Part shown: one piece after another, positions 32,401-40,976 of the stretch | Numbering within the stretch: position 1 is the stretch's first letter | Layout: the number at the start of each line of letters is the position of its first letter | Source: Echinimonas agarilytica | GTDB lineage: Bacteria > Pseudomonadota > Gammaproteobacteria > Enterobacterales > Neiellaceae | Direction of reading: 5' to 3' | Length of the DNA: 64,000 nt | Assembly: GCF_023703465.1 (NCBI RefSeq) | Contig: NZ_JAMQGP010000009.1 | Coordinates: forward strand, 1-64,000 | Position numbers and translations under genes: made by a program | The notes under the pieces: model-generated | Databases searched by the model: none | What the model was told of the DNA's origin: nothing | What the model saw: only the letters and a program-made list of their open reading frames with translations

Positions 32401-33559
32401 CACCACCCGTGTCACCGCCCGTGTCTCCACCGGTATCACCGCCCGTATCACCACCCGTGTCACCGCCCGTGTCACCACCGGTATCACCGCCCGTGTCACC
32501 ACCGGTATCACCGCCCGTGTCACCACCGGTATCACCGCCCGTGTCACCGCCCGTGTCACCACCTGTGTCACCACCTGTGTCACCACCGGTATCACCGCCA
32601 GGGATATCACCCGTGTACGTTAATTCAAACGATTCCAAATTCCATTGCCAGTCGTTCGAACCTGCACCGAGCACTCTAATGATGTGTGTGCCTGCTGATA
32701 GTTCCAAGCTTGAAGAAGCCACTAATGATGAAAAGTTATCCCAGCCTGTCGCAGGTACATTGGTTTTGCCTTGGCTTTGCCAAATACCATTGACGTCAAC
32801 TAAAAGTTCTATTTCGGAACCCGACGTGACAGACGTACCAATATTGTAAATGACCTGATAGGTACCATCTTGTGGGATGGACACCTGGTAATCCGCTGAG
32901 TCACCGCGGTTAACATAATTAATAGCGGATTCGCCATTGACGTTATAAGTGCTAATAACATTGCTTTGCCCATCGGCGTATGAGCCGGAAATTGAAATAT
33001 AGCTTTCAGCTTCCACTGTAATCGAGGAGGGTGGATCAACTGGGGTTGATGAGTCGACTAAGTTCAGATTAAAAGCATCCATATTCCATTGCCAGTCATT
33101 AGCTCCGGATGCATATATACGAACGCGGTTAGTACCGGCCGAAAGCTGGACTGTGTGGTTCGAGTCTAGGGTTTCAAAATTGTCCCAGCCGCCAGTGGGC
33201 ACTTGAATCTTTCCCTGAGATAACCATGAATTTCCAGACATCACAAGAAATTCAACTTCAGCGCCATTGGGAACTGCTGTACCTATTAGATACTCTAGAG
33301 AATAAGTTCCTGTATCCGATACATTTAAATCGTATTCGACATAGTCACCTCGGTTAACGTAATTAATCGCGGTGACACCGCTTGTGTTGTAGACACTCAC
33401 GCGATTCGGTTGGCCATCTGCATAAGAACCGCCTTGAACGACAAAATTTTCTGCTTCAATGCGAAGTGATTCTGAGTGTGCCGCAGAACTGATACTCATC
33501 CAGAATAGCGACGACAGCACTATTTGAGCAGGTTTGCTTAGTATAAATCTGTGATTCAT
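29462..33559 (-). CDS. GH86 beta-agarase/porphyranase with three CBM6 domains
   Basis: This 1365-residue secreted enzyme has a signal peptide to about residue 29. Two CBM6 modules follow (about 30-170 and 177-318, each with EAE...INYVNRGD...NDWQWN). A (GGDT)n linker spans about 320-395, a third CBM6 398-535, thrombospondin type 3 calcium repeats about 540-670 (DxDxDG...DxCP), the GH86 catalytic region about 675-1180, and a beta-rich tail to the end. WEVINEPDM (Glu852) and VLSEYGA (Glu1023) are the likely acid/base and nucleophile. It endo-cleaves agarose or porphyran outside the cell. Its layout recalls Aga86E of Saccharophagus. GGAG precedes the ATG. Confidence 0.93.
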   Translation of the reverse strand: MNHRFILSKPAQIVLSSLFWMSISSAAHSESLRIEAENFVVQGGSYADGQPNRVSVYNTSGVTAINYVNRGDYVEYDLNVSDTGTYSLEYLIGTAVPNGAEVEFLVMSGNSWLSQGKIQVPTGGWDNFETLDSNHTVQLSAGTNRVRIYASGANDWQWNMDAFNLNLVDSSTPVDPPSSITVEAESYISISGSYADGQSNVISTYNVNGESAINYVNRGDSADYQVSIPQDGTYQVIYNIGTSVTSGSEIELLVDVNGIWQSQGKTNVPATGWDNFSSLVASSSLELSAGTHIIRVLGAGSNDWQWNLESFELTYTGDIPGGDTGGDTGGDTGGDTGGDTGGDTGGDTGGDTGGDTGGDTGGDTGGDTGGDTGGDTGGDTGGDTGGDTGGDTGGGSPVEGSFVLEAEAYQANGGEVEVYSIDNGTAVNYFNSGDYLEFYVDLPQDGLYSVAYRVATGVTENVAAGLMITDHTGTLALKNITPITSQGGDWDSFYTQQGSGQFNIFSGNNTIRIYGAGSADFQFNIDNISFTRLGNADLNIDGDSDGVSDINDQCPSSPSDENVNSVGCAPSQLDTDEDGINDKIDQCANTPVGSFVDTLGCKSSGGDDDDFDGVINDLDQCDTPYGENVSSNGCTVTADSDNDGVQNSADICGSTPLGAFANAKGCSAAQANNIHSVDVVVNANMKHSVNGVSDFGRSRHITMHSAIHERDWIGHTDRLNYVLNTLDVHLGRDNGSATWKFAETAEDPNKPNWPDLNWMEDRGKVLREAYANTELYTRFDESSTELIAGTNPHPTYPTLNWNANGMTSTGWQPKNIETSAAWMGQYLEHYYANSNNGHVGEPMPKYWEVINEPDMKMKTGQFMVTNQEAIWEYHNLVAQSIRDHLGSEAPLIGGMTWGQHDFHSPDGLSRLSDSAYDQWIINPDAVLQAEAREFYRNAMATTVDDTRADEWYQWDVMWRGFMAAAGDNMDFYAVHIYDWPGAEQGQPTRVRRGSHVQGMLDMMEWDDVNRGGLQNRKPIVLSEYGAVQGAWDTRAHEERYDIANLKAFNSMLMQFLERPDYVVKSMPFTPAKPIWGYLPGGCAYDATVNCTTPYHYSMMFESSLNNDDWQWSSYIKFFELWAGVDGTRVDSISTDADVQVDSYVDGDEVFVILNNLENYDTTINLDVFGLSGANITNVEMRQMRFEGVEETLLERHHMKQAPSSLTLAADATVVLRYSLSSNVAINETSTEVKYFGESVSGGTVPHRISVTGGAQTLEVNNVNVPSGAAEAMLRLTVSLFSDADDKPGGFLTLKSLTINGIQVEAPIDWRGPAISNANRFFGTLEIPVPTSVLSTNNTIEVDFQHNGDLTVANLVVWDYSTAPNR
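32377..32600 (-). repeat. 12-bp tandem repeat coding a (GGDT)n linker
   Basis: About 18 units of a 12-base repeat encode alternating Gly-Gly-Asp-Thr. Units differ mainly at third positions (caccgccagtat, caccacccgtgt and similar), so it is an old but still slippage-prone array. It separates CBM6 modules 2 and 3. Confidence 0.95.
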
Positions 33560-34048
33560 TTTAACTCCGTGTATGTTGACAATTAATCATTGAGTTGCAA
33601 TGTAACCCTCGTTGCGAGTTAGCCCCCGAGAACAAAATATTGTGTAAATACTCAGTTCATCACTCTTCATATTTATTTTTATTGAGAGGTGTTACAGCCA
33701 CGAAAATATAAATTGTGGCAGGAATTAAAATAGTTAGATTGATCTCGATATAACATTAATTGTTAACAATAGTTCTGAATTGTGATCCGTGGAGAAATAA
33801 TGAAATAGTTTGTGAAAAAAAATGAAAATGTGCTTTTGTATTGTAATTTATTGATATAAAAGGTGGTTGGTGATCGCGGATGTTAAAGTCATTTTTACAA
33901 TAATGTACATTCTTAATTCATTAGTAGTTGTTACTCCAAATTAGTTTGTTTAGAGTTCTAATTCTATTTTTTCAACATTTTAAATGTATAACAGACTTTT
34001 TTGATAAAGAGAGGAGGAGTATGGAGGACGTCCTTGTCCTTTAATATA
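33560..34048. other. Intergenic region upstream of the agarase gene
   Basis: About 490 AT-rich bases. No copy of the TGAAAACGGTTGCC operator is visible, so the agarase is probably not under the same repressor site. A CTCG-TTG-CGAG palindrome near 33,610 is a possible regulator site. No gene seen. Confidence 0.6.
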
Positions 34049-34756
34049 TTAAAGATCGAATGGGCGATAACTTTCAATTTCAGTTTTTATTCCACCAGCT
34101 GTAATCCAAAAGCTTTTGGGATCTCCTATCACCTGAGCTTTATCGCCATCAATACGCAATGCATTGCCTTCTGGCATTGCTAACACTTTTTGTGACGGTG
34201 TTAATGCAAGATATTCAGTTAAACGTTGAAGGCGTGTTTCACCGTTATGGTCACTTTGTGTCCATTCAGTGTAATGCGGGTTGAGTTGAAACGGCACTAA
34301 CCCTAACGAGGTCAGTGAAGGGGGTTGGATAATCGGCATATCATTCGTTGTACAAATGGTCGGGCCGGCAACATTCGACCCAGCGCTCCAACCTACGTAT
34401 GGCATACCTTCGGCAACTCGAATGCGAATGGGCTCTAACAATTGAAGTGCGTAAAGACGTTCGAGTAGTCTAAAGGTGTTGCCGCCGCCAACAAAGATAG
34501 CGTCGGCGTCAAATACGGCTTGATCGGGTTTGTCGAATTCATGAATTCCTTGAACTTCGATACCAAGCGGTGAGAGGGCGCGTTGCACCATGTGCGAGTA
34601 TTCGCGATTGTTGATGGTGACACCCGCATAGGGAACAAATAGAATTTTACGGCAGTCAGCGTCGATCAGCTGTTCTATCATTGGCAGTGCGTGGGCTAAA
34701 TAGGCCGAGTTGCCTGTGCGAGAGGCGCTTAGAAGAAGTGTGCGTTGTGTGTTCAT
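34049..34756 (-). CDS. pepE: Dipeptidase E (aspartyl dipeptidase, S51)
   Basis: This 235-residue protein starts at MNTQRTLLLSASR; the upstream TTG extension is less likely. It matches PepE of family S51: IFVGGGNTFRLL, YVGWSAGSNVAGP with the nucleophilic Ser, then TTNDMPIIQPPSL and LNPHY. It hydrolyses N-terminal Asp-X dipeptides in the cytoplasm. It is a single gene, divergent from htpX. Confidence 0.93.
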   Translation of the reverse strand: MNTQRTLLLSASRTGNSAYLAHALPMIEQLIDADCRKILFVPYAGVTINNREYSHMVQRALSPLGIEVQGIHEFDKPDQAVFDADAIFVGGGNTFRLLERLYALQLLEPIRIRVAEGMPYVGWSAGSNVAGPTICTTNDMPIIQPPSLTSLGLVPFQLNPHYTEWTQSDHNGETRLQRLTEYLALTPSQKVLAMPEGNALRIDGDKAQVIGDPKSFWITAGGIKTEIESYRPFDL

Positions 34757-34917
34757 CTTAAGTTCAGAAACGGATGGCAAAGTGGAATACTACCAGAGTG
34801 AGTGAACGAGCTCGATAGACAAAAATCATAAGTTGCAGCTGACAATACTTGATTTCGATCAACTCGCCCTGATATTAGGTATCGGTGTTGCCATTTTTAA
34901 GCATTCAAGAGGAAGTC

Positions 34918-35796
34918 ATGAAGCGTATCGCATTATTTTTGCTCACTAACATTGCCGTGATGGTGGTGTTCAGTATTGTTTTGAACATATTATTTGCTGT
35001 GTTTGGGATTCAAGATACTCGCGGAATTGCCGGTATGGCTATGATTGCTGGGGTCTTTGGCTTCGGTGGGGCATTTGTGAGCCTATACATGTCGAAGTGG
35101 ATGGCTAAACGTTCAACTGGCGCACATGTGATTGAAACGCCTCAAAACGAGGCTGAACGTTGGCTAGTCGAGACGGTAGAGCGTCAGGCACGTACGGCCG
35201 GCATAGCCATGCCAGAAGTCGCAATTTACGACTCGCCTGACATGAATGCTTTTGCCACAGGCCCAAGTAAAAACAATTCGCTGGTTGCTGTGTCTACCGG
35301 GCTTCTCACTTCTATGAGTAAAGATGAAGTTGAAGCGGTTTTAGGCCATGAAGTGAGTCACGTGGCCAACGGCGATATGGTGACCATGACGTTGATTCAA
35401 GGGATTGTGAACACCTTCGTGATCTTCCTTGCTCGTTTAATCGCTCAAGCAATTAGTAGCGCAGTATCGCGTAATAGTGACGATGGCCAAGGCCTTGGAT
35501 GGTTGGCCTATACCGGTACGGTAGTGGTGTTGGAAATTGTATTCGGTTTGCTCGCAAGCGTGATCGTAATGTGGTTCTCGCGTAAGCGTGAATATATTGC
35601 TGATGCCGGGGGAGCCTATCTCACTAGCCCACAAAGTATGGCCAATGCATTGCGTCGTTTGAGCCAAAGCCATGAACCACAAATGGAAGGGCAACTCGCA
35701 GCTTTTGGCATTAATGGTAAATCAGCAATGGCAGAATTGTTCATGAGCCATCCGCCTATTGAAAAGCGCATCGCAGCACTTGAGGCCCAGCGTTAA
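34918..35796 (+). CDS. htpX: HtpX membrane zinc protease
   Basis: This 292-residue protein starts at [11 protein letters not shown], with AGAGGAAG upstream. Two N-terminal membrane segments precede the M48 domain, with [14 protein letters not shown] (HExxH zinc motif) and [12 protein letters not shown] (third zinc ligand). Two further membrane segments lie between them. It degrades misfolded inner-membrane proteins under envelope stress, alongside FtsH. A terminator follows. Confidence 0.96.
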   Translation: MKRIALFLLTNIAVMVVFSIVLNILFAVFGIQDTRGIAGMAMIAGVFGFGGAFVSLYMSKWMAKRSTGAHVIETPQNEAERWLVETVERQARTAGIAMPEVAIYDSPDMNAFATGPSKNNSLVAVSTGLLTSMSKDEVEAVLGHEVSHVANGDMVTMTLIQGIVNTFVIFLARLIAQAISSAVSRNSDDGQGLGWLAYTGTVVVLEIVFGLLASVIVMWFSRKREYIADAGGAYLTSPQSMANALRRLSQSHEPQMEGQLAAFGINGKSAMAELFMSHPPIEKRIAALEAQR

Positions 35797-35821
35797 TCCC
35801 CAATCAAATTGGTGTTTTGAG

Positions 35822-35847
35822 AAAGCCTCCTATGGGGAGGCTTTTTT
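35822..35847 (+). terminator. Terminator of htpX
   Basis: AAAGCCTCC - TATGG - GGAGGCTTTTTT, 25 bases after the stop codon. Confidence 0.93.
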
Positions 35848-35940
35848 AATGCCGTTGAATCACTTGCAGTTCTTGCTCGCATCACATAATTTGTTAGCCG
35901 TTAACGTTGCTTTACTTCCTAACGGGTGGATTTATAACTC

Positions 35941-36444
35941 ATGCAAGCTCAACCTACTTCTCAGATCAGGTCCGTTCTCATGGTGTGTATGGGCAATATT
36001 TGTCGTTCGCCTACCGCTGAAGCTGTGTTTCGACAAATGGCTCAAGCTCATGGTCTATCTGTGCATATCGATAGTGCTGGTACCATTGGCCATCACTCTG
36101 GCGCTAAACCTGATCCGCGTTCAGTGAAAGTGGGGCAAGGCCGTGGCTATGATTTTGGCCATATCTGTTCGCGTAAAGTTGTGCCAGATGACTTTTACAA
36201 GTTTGATCTTATTTTGGCCATGGACCAAGCCAACTTCGATGACTTAATTGACACATGCCCGGAAAAACAACTCGCCCATAAAGTACGCCTAATGCTCGAA
36301 TTTTCGTCGCAGTCGGAACATTCGGAAGTGCCAGACCCATACTATGGCGGTGCCCGTGGCTTTGATTTGGTGTTGGATTTAATTGAAGATGCAAGCCAAG
36401 GGCTTGTGACCCATATTACTGAATCTTATCCCAGCCAAGGATAA
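35941..36444 (+). CDS. Low-molecular-weight protein-tyrosine phosphatase
   Basis: This 167-residue protein has the P-loop VCMGNICRSPTAE, with Cys16 and Arg22 (C-x5-R), and the general-acid motif PDPYYGG near the C terminus. It dephosphorylates tyrosines on cytosolic or capsule-regulatory proteins. No tyrosine kinase or capsule genes are nearby, so its substrate is open. The ribosome site is weak. Confidence 0.93.
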   Translation: MQAQPTSQIRSVLMVCMGNICRSPTAEAVFRQMAQAHGLSVHIDSAGTIGHHSGAKPDPRSVKVGQGRGYDFGHICSRKVVPDDFYKFDLILAMDQANFDDLIDTCPEKQLAHKVRLMLEFSSQSEHSEVPDPYYGGARGFDLVLDLIEDASQGLVTHITESYPSQG

Positions 36445-36512
36445 CGCAAAAGTTGTGTTGCACTTGGCTAATTCTTGAAGCAATTTGTTAACTCCTGTAT
36501 AACAGCGTCAAA

Positions 36513-36659
36513 ATCGGTGCTCGCAAGAGCTTAAAGGGGAATACGGTGTAAGTCCGTAACTGTTCCCGCAACTGTAAATCGAGCTAATATCTAACGCCAC
36601 TGGGTTTTCTGGGAAGGCAGGTATTGGGTGATCTCGATGAGTCAGGAGACCTGCCGTTT
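36513..36659 (+). promoter_or_regulatory. Cobalamin riboswitch upstream of btuD
   Basis: The conserved elements are in order: GGTGC, AAAGGGGAA, GGTGTAAGTCC, the core CCCGCAACTGTAA, GCCACTGGG, GGGAAGGC, and the closing GATGAGTCAGGAGACCTGCC (36637-36656). It should shut down the following uptake and salvage operon when adenosylcobalamin is plentiful. The downstream expression platform runs to the GTG start at 36782. Confidence 0.95.
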
Positions 36660-36781
36660 TTATAACTGATTTTAATGTACCCAAGCGGGAATACTTGGCA
36701 TGCATCATTCGGATTCATTGCGGCAGTTTCCCGCCTGCAAATCCAATGTGTGTGCTATGAAATACCGACTAAGGATTCGTA

Positions 36782-37576
36782 GTGACACACCATACATCGC
36801 CCCCATTCATTAATGTGCAACAGCTGCAATGGAAAGCAGGGCAGCGAGCCATTCTTGATGATGTAACGTTCGCGCTTCCTAAAGGTCGATTTATTGGATT
36901 GATTGGCCCAAACGGTGCTGGAAAAACCTCATTGCTGCGCTGCTTAACTCGCTTCTATCAACCCGGCCAAGGCTGCATTGAACTGGATGCAAAACCGTTG
37001 CAGTATTGGACTCGAACGCAGTTGGCTCAACGAGTTGCTCTGGTGGCACAACACACAAATGCCGCCATGAACCTTTCGGTCTTTGAATTAGTGCGTATGG
37101 GGCTGACCCCTTATAAAACGGCTTTTGAGAGCGATACGAGTGCCGATCTAGAATGTATTTCTGGTTGTCTAGACAAGATGGGGGTGCTGGATAAGTCCTC
37201 GCAGCAAATTAACACATTATCTGGTGGTGAATTACAGCGTGTGCTTATTGCTAAGGCGCTGGTGCAATCCCCTGAACTGATGCTGCTGGATGAACCAACC
37301 AATCATCTCGACATGTGTTATGCACACGATGTGATGGCGCTTGTACGCCAACTTGATATGACGGTTCTTGCAAGCATCCACGATGTTAATTTAGCGGCCC
37401 AATATTGCGACTATTTAGTGTTTGTCAAGGCAGGCACCTGCATCCATTTTGGCCCCACTTCGGAGGTCTTCAATGCAGCAAATTTGAGTGAATTGTTTGA
37501 CCGGCCTTGTCGTGTTGACGAACACCCTTATCACCGGCAACTTTGGATGAACTTTATCGCTCAGGGAGCACAGTGA
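36782..37576 (+). CDS. btuD: Vitamin B12 ABC transporter ATPase
   Basis: This 264-residue protein has a GTG start after AAGGA. Walker A is GPNGAGKTS (residues 42-50); the signature LSGGELQRV, Walker B LMLLDEPTNHLD and the switch His in SIHDVN follow. It is an FecE/BtuD-type importer ATPase. Being first behind a cobalamin riboswitch and fused by overlap (TGATG) to the permease gene makes a B12 importer role firm. Confidence 0.92.
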   Translation: MTHHTSPPFINVQQLQWKAGQRAILDDVTFALPKGRFIGLIGPNGAGKTSLLRCLTRFYQPGQGCIELDAKPLQYWTRTQLAQRVALVAQHTNAAMNLSVFELVRMGLTPYKTAFESDTSADLECISGCLDKMGVLDKSSQQINTLSGGELQRVLIAKALVQSPELMLLDEPTNHLDMCYAHDVMALVRQLDMTVLASIHDVNLAAQYCDYLVFVKAGTCIHFGPTSEVFNAANLSELFDRPCRVDEHPYHRQLWMNFIAQGAQ

Positions 37577-38568
37577 TGAAGGGTATTTCAATCACAATAT
37601 TAGTGCTAGTGAGCGTTGTAAGTATTGTGCTGAGTTTAAATTTTGGTGCTGCGAATATCGATGTATGGCAAACAACCATGTGTCATTTGCAATCAAATGA
37701 CTGTGCGCCCAGCGCATTTGCAAACACGATTGTGTTCGATATTCGTTTACCGCGAGTTATTACGGGCTTTGCGGTAGGAGCTGGGTTGACGTTAGCCGGA
37801 AATATTCTTCAAGGTGTCACCCGAAATCCATTAGCTGATCCATATCTGTTTGGCATTGTTTCAGGTGCCGGTTTAGGAGCCGTATTAGGCGGGATTGTGG
37901 CAAGCGCCACAGGTATTCAAGTGCCTTTGACCGTGCTGGCATTCGTAGGCGCGTTGGGCGCGGTGTTTATTGTGGTGACCGTGAGTGCGAAGCATCATTG
38001 GCAGCGTATCGATCAAGTGCTATTGGCTGGTGTCGCAGTGTCTTTCTTATGCACTGCAGTGACTAGTTTGTTGCTATATCTTGATAGTCCCCATGCCGCA
38101 AACCGTGTGATTTTTTGGTTGATGGGAAGCCTTGCGAATGCAGACTGGCAAGCCGTGAGTCTTATTGTGCCAGTGGTATTAGCCGGGGCGTTTGTCGTGC
38201 AAGGGTTAACCCGACAACTGGATGCTTTGCAGCTGTCAGACGACGCTATTCATGCGCTCGGTATATCCATTAGTAAACTAAGGATGATGTTAATGTTACT
38301 GGTCGCGTCTATGAGCGCAGTCATCGTAGCATTTTGCGGTGGTATTGGCTTTGTTGGCTTAATGGTGCCCCATATTGTGCGTCAGCTGTTTGGTTATCGC
38401 AATTCTGTGTCAAACGTCGCTTGCGTGTTTGCTGGCGGTACATTCCTCGTTTGGGTTGACGTGGTCGCGCGGTCTATCTTGCCCAATCAAGAGATCCCCA
38501 TTGGTATTATTACAGCAGCAATTGGAAGCGTGTTTTTCATTGTTCTAATGAGTCGTAGGAGCGCATGA
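37576..38568 (+). CDS. btuC: Vitamin B12 ABC transporter permease
   Basis: This 330-residue FecCD/BtuC-family permease has about 10 membrane segments. It starts at MKGISITILVLVSVV, overlapping the ATPase stop codon. FDIRLPRVITGFAVGAGLTL and GGIGFVGLMVPHIVRQLFGY are the family hallmarks; the latter contains the ATPase-coupling loop. It forms the inner-membrane channel with BtuD and receives B12 from BtuF. Confidence 0.93.
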   Translation: MKGISITILVLVSVVSIVLSLNFGAANIDVWQTTMCHLQSNDCAPSAFANTIVFDIRLPRVITGFAVGAGLTLAGNILQGVTRNPLADPYLFGIVSGAGLGAVLGGIVASATGIQVPLTVLAFVGALGAVFIVVTVSAKHHWQRIDQVLLAGVAVSFLCTAVTSLLLYLDSPHAANRVIFWLMGSLANADWQAVSLIVPVVLAGAFVVQGLTRQLDALQLSDDAIHALGISISKLRMMLMLLVASMSAVIVAFCGGIGFVGLMVPHIVRQLFGYRNSVSNVACVFAGGTFLVWVDVVARSILPNQEIPIGIITAAIGSVFFIVLMSRRSA

Positions 38569-38569
38569 T

Positions 38570-39619
38570 ATGGCGGGTTCACAATTAATTTTACACACAT
38601 TGATGTGCAATGTTCAGCCCGTAGACGGTTCGCGCCGTGGTGAATTTGAGGCTGAAATGAACCGCAAGGTAAAACCTCTCGGTTCACTTGGACAACTGGA
38701 ATCGCTCGCTATTGATTTGGCACTCATGAGCGGTCGAACTGGTGTCATTAATCACGCTGAGCTGTTTTTATTTGCAGCCGATCATGGCGTGGCTCAAACA
38801 GGTGTCAGCATTGCCCCGCAAGCGGTGACGGCAATGATGGTAGAGCAGTTCACGCGCGGCACTGCGGCTATTAATAGTGTTTGTACCACAACCAATACGC
38901 CATTGAACATCATTGATGCTGGCCTACTGAACACAGTGAATCACGTGTCTGTTATTGATACTGCCGTGGCACGTGGAACTCAGAACTTTCAACATGAACC
39001 CGCGATGTCAGAGGCTGTGGCGTTAAGTTCTATTTTGGCCGGCTTTAAACTCATCGAACACCATATATCCAAGGGGTGCGATTGTGTATTGCTTGGCGAA
39101 ATGGGAATTGGTAACACCACCAGTGCTGCTGCAATTATGGCCGCACTGACATCATTTTATACCAGCGAGTGTGTGGGGCATGGCACAGGTGTGTCAGACG
39201 AAGTGGTTGAGCTTAAAGTTGAACTGATTTCCAAAGCCTTGTTGCGAATCGACGATATATCCGATCCTTTGCAGGTATTGCAAGAAGTCGGTGGGCTTGA
39301 AATTGCTCAGATGGTTGGCGCTATGTTGGCTAGCGCATCACTCAAGACTCCTGTAGTGATCGATGGGTTTATTTGCAGCGCGGCAGCGTTGCTGGCTGTC
39401 ACTATAGAACCCAATGTACGGGGGTACCTCATATTTGCCCATCTATCGGATGAGCGCGGTCATGAAAAAATGCTCAGTGAATTGCATGCCAAACCACTGT
39501 TGAAGTTGGGCATGAAACTGGGGGAAGGCACAGGAGCGGCTTTGGCTGTTCCATTGATTCGGTCTGCAGCTGCATGTTTGGCCCATATGGGCACGCTCGA
39601 ACAAGTGGGGCTCGCATAG
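38570..39619 (+). CDS. cobT: Nicotinate-nucleotide-dimethylbenzimidazole phosphoribosyltransferase
   Basis: This 349-residue CobT makes alpha-ribazole phosphate from nicotinate mononucleotide and dimethylbenzimidazole. Seen motifs are VKPLGSLGQLE, LFAADHGVAQTGVS, LLGEMGIGNTTSAA and LGEGTGAALA, the last holding the catalytic Glu near the C terminus. It starts one base after the btuC stop. Confidence 0.96.
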   Translation: MAGSQLILHTLMCNVQPVDGSRRGEFEAEMNRKVKPLGSLGQLESLAIDLALMSGRTGVINHAELFLFAADHGVAQTGVSIAPQAVTAMMVEQFTRGTAAINSVCTTTNTPLNIIDAGLLNTVNHVSVIDTAVARGTQNFQHEPAMSEAVALSSILAGFKLIEHHISKGCDCVLLGEMGIGNTTSAAAIMAALTSFYTSECVGHGTGVSDEVVELKVELISKALLRIDDISDPLQVLQEVGGLEIAQMVGAMLASASLKTPVVIDGFICSAAALLAVTIEPNVRGYLIFAHLSDERGHEKMLSELHAKPLLKLGMKLGEGTGAALAVPLIRSAAACLAHMGTLEQVGLA

Positions 39620-39620
39620 C

Positions 39621-40415
39621 ATGAGCGCCGCTACACATAAGTCAGAAATGAGGGCCTCCGGTATGCGCTATCAATGGCACTTGTTTTTGTTAGCGTTGGC
39701 ATTTCTCACGCGTATTCCGATTCCAGCGAGCGTGCCGTTTAGTGAGCCTCGGCTTAATCAAGCGAATCGCTATTTTGCGTTGGTTGGCACCTTGATTGGC
39801 GCCATCTCCGCGAGCATTTTTTTAATCAGCCATACCTTGTTTAGCATTGAGGTTGCAGTGGTAATGGCAATGATCGCCAGCCTCATGACCACGGGCGTGT
39901 TTCATGAGGACGGTTTAGCGGATAGTGCCGATGGTTTAGGCGGTGGCCTAACCATTGAACGCAAACTTGCGATTATGAAAGACAGCCGGATTGGTAGTTA
40001 TGGTTCAGCGGCATTAATGATGGCCCTGCTGATGAAATTCGCTGTACTTTCATCGATTCCACAAGTTGTGGTGGCGCTCATTGTTGGGCATACACTTTCG
40101 CGCGCTGTGGCAGCCTCTCTCATTGGCGCAATGCCCTATGTTTCTGAGTCAGATGGTAGTAAATCTAAACCGTTGGCCAATACTCAAAGCCAAACCGATG
40201 TGTGGTTTTTGGTCGTTACATGTGCCGCTATTTTACTTTGGTTACCGATTGTACACGCGCTTGCGCTAGTGGCGATGTGTATGTGTGTACGGCAGATGGC
40301 AAAAATCTATCTCTCGCGCCAAATAGGCGGCTACACGGGCGATACATTAGGTGCTTGTCAGCAAGTGGCTGAGCTAGCGTGTTACTTATGCTTCGCCTTA
40401 CCATGGTTTTTATAA
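39621..40415 (+). CDS. cobS: Adenosylcobinamide-GDP ribazoletransferase (cobalamin synthase)
   Basis: This 264-residue integral membrane protein has FHEDGLADSADGLGGGLTIE, the acidic metal-binding motif, then MKDSRIGSYG and GGYTGDTLGACQQ. It joins alpha-ribazole (phosphate) to adenosylcobinamide-GDP at the inner membrane. It follows cobT directly. Confidence 0.95.
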   Translation: MSAATHKSEMRASGMRYQWHLFLLALAFLTRIPIPASVPFSEPRLNQANRYFALVGTLIGAISASIFLISHTLFSIEVAVVMAMIASLMTTGVFHEDGLADSADGLGGGLTIERKLAIMKDSRIGSYGSAALMMALLMKFAVLSSIPQVVVALIVGHTLSRAVAASLIGAMPYVSESDGSKSKPLANTQSQTDVWFLVVTCAAILLWLPIVHALALVAMCMCVRQMAKIYLSRQIGGYTGDTLGACQQVAELACYLCFALPWFL

Positions 40416-40418
40416 TAC

Positions 40419-40976
40419 ATGCTTAATCTCACACAATTACCTTGTCACATGCTGGTATTGGGTGGTGCCCGATCAGGTAAAAGCCAGTTTGCTGAAAACA
40501 TAATCATCAGCACAAACGCGGCGCCACACCAAGTTACTTATGTTGCAACGGCAACTGTCATTGATGATGAAATGGAGCATCGAATTGCCCATCATCAACA
40601 AAGCCGACCCAGCGGTTGGGCTTTGGTAGAAGAGCCTGTAAGCATAACAAAGGTACTTGCCAATAAATCGAGCTCCGAGCATCTTATCTTGGTGGATTGC
40701 CTTACGTTGTGGCTCAATAATTTACTGTTTAACGAACTATCGGATGAGCAAATCGAACGGCAAGTCGATGCATTGTGCGATGTTATTAAAAGTTCTTCTG
40801 CCACCATTGTCTTGGTGTCTAATGAAGTCGGGCAAGGTATTGTTTCCGATAATGCTTTAGCGCGACGATTTGTTGATCTATCAGGACGTATGAATCAGAA
40901 GTTAGCGCAAGCGGTTGGCACGGTTGTGTTGGTGACGGCGGGTTTACCTCTTTACCTCAAAGGGGGGGGCACATGA
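40419..40976 (+). CDS. cobU: Adenosylcobinamide kinase / guanylyltransferase
   Basis: This 185-residue protein has a P-loop GGARSGKS (residues 15-22), then the RIAHHQQSRP segment holding the guanylated His, LVDCLTLWLNNLL and VSNEVGQGIVSDNALARRF. It phosphorylates adenosylcobinamide and attaches GMP. Its stop overlaps the cobC start by 4 bases. Confidence 0.96.
   Translation: MLNLTQLPCHMLVLGGARSGKSQFAENIIISTNAAPHQVTYVATATVIDDEMEHRIAHHQQSRPSGWALVEEPVSITKVLANKSSSEHLILVDCLTLWLNNLLFNELSDEQIERQVDALCDVIKSSSATIVLVSNEVGQGIVSDNALARRFVDLSGRMNQKLAQAVGTVVLVTAGLPLYLKGGGT

Noticed and set aside
32377-32600. Short regular repeats considered as a CRISPR array
   Set aside because: Units are 12 bases, contiguous, without spacers, and in frame with the agarase coding sequence.
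32326-32849. Rightward frames rich in Ser-Pro-Pro or His-Arg-Pro repeats
   Set aside because: They are antisense readings of the 12-bp (GGDT)n linker repeat inside the agarase gene; any frame through a 12-mer repeat stays open.
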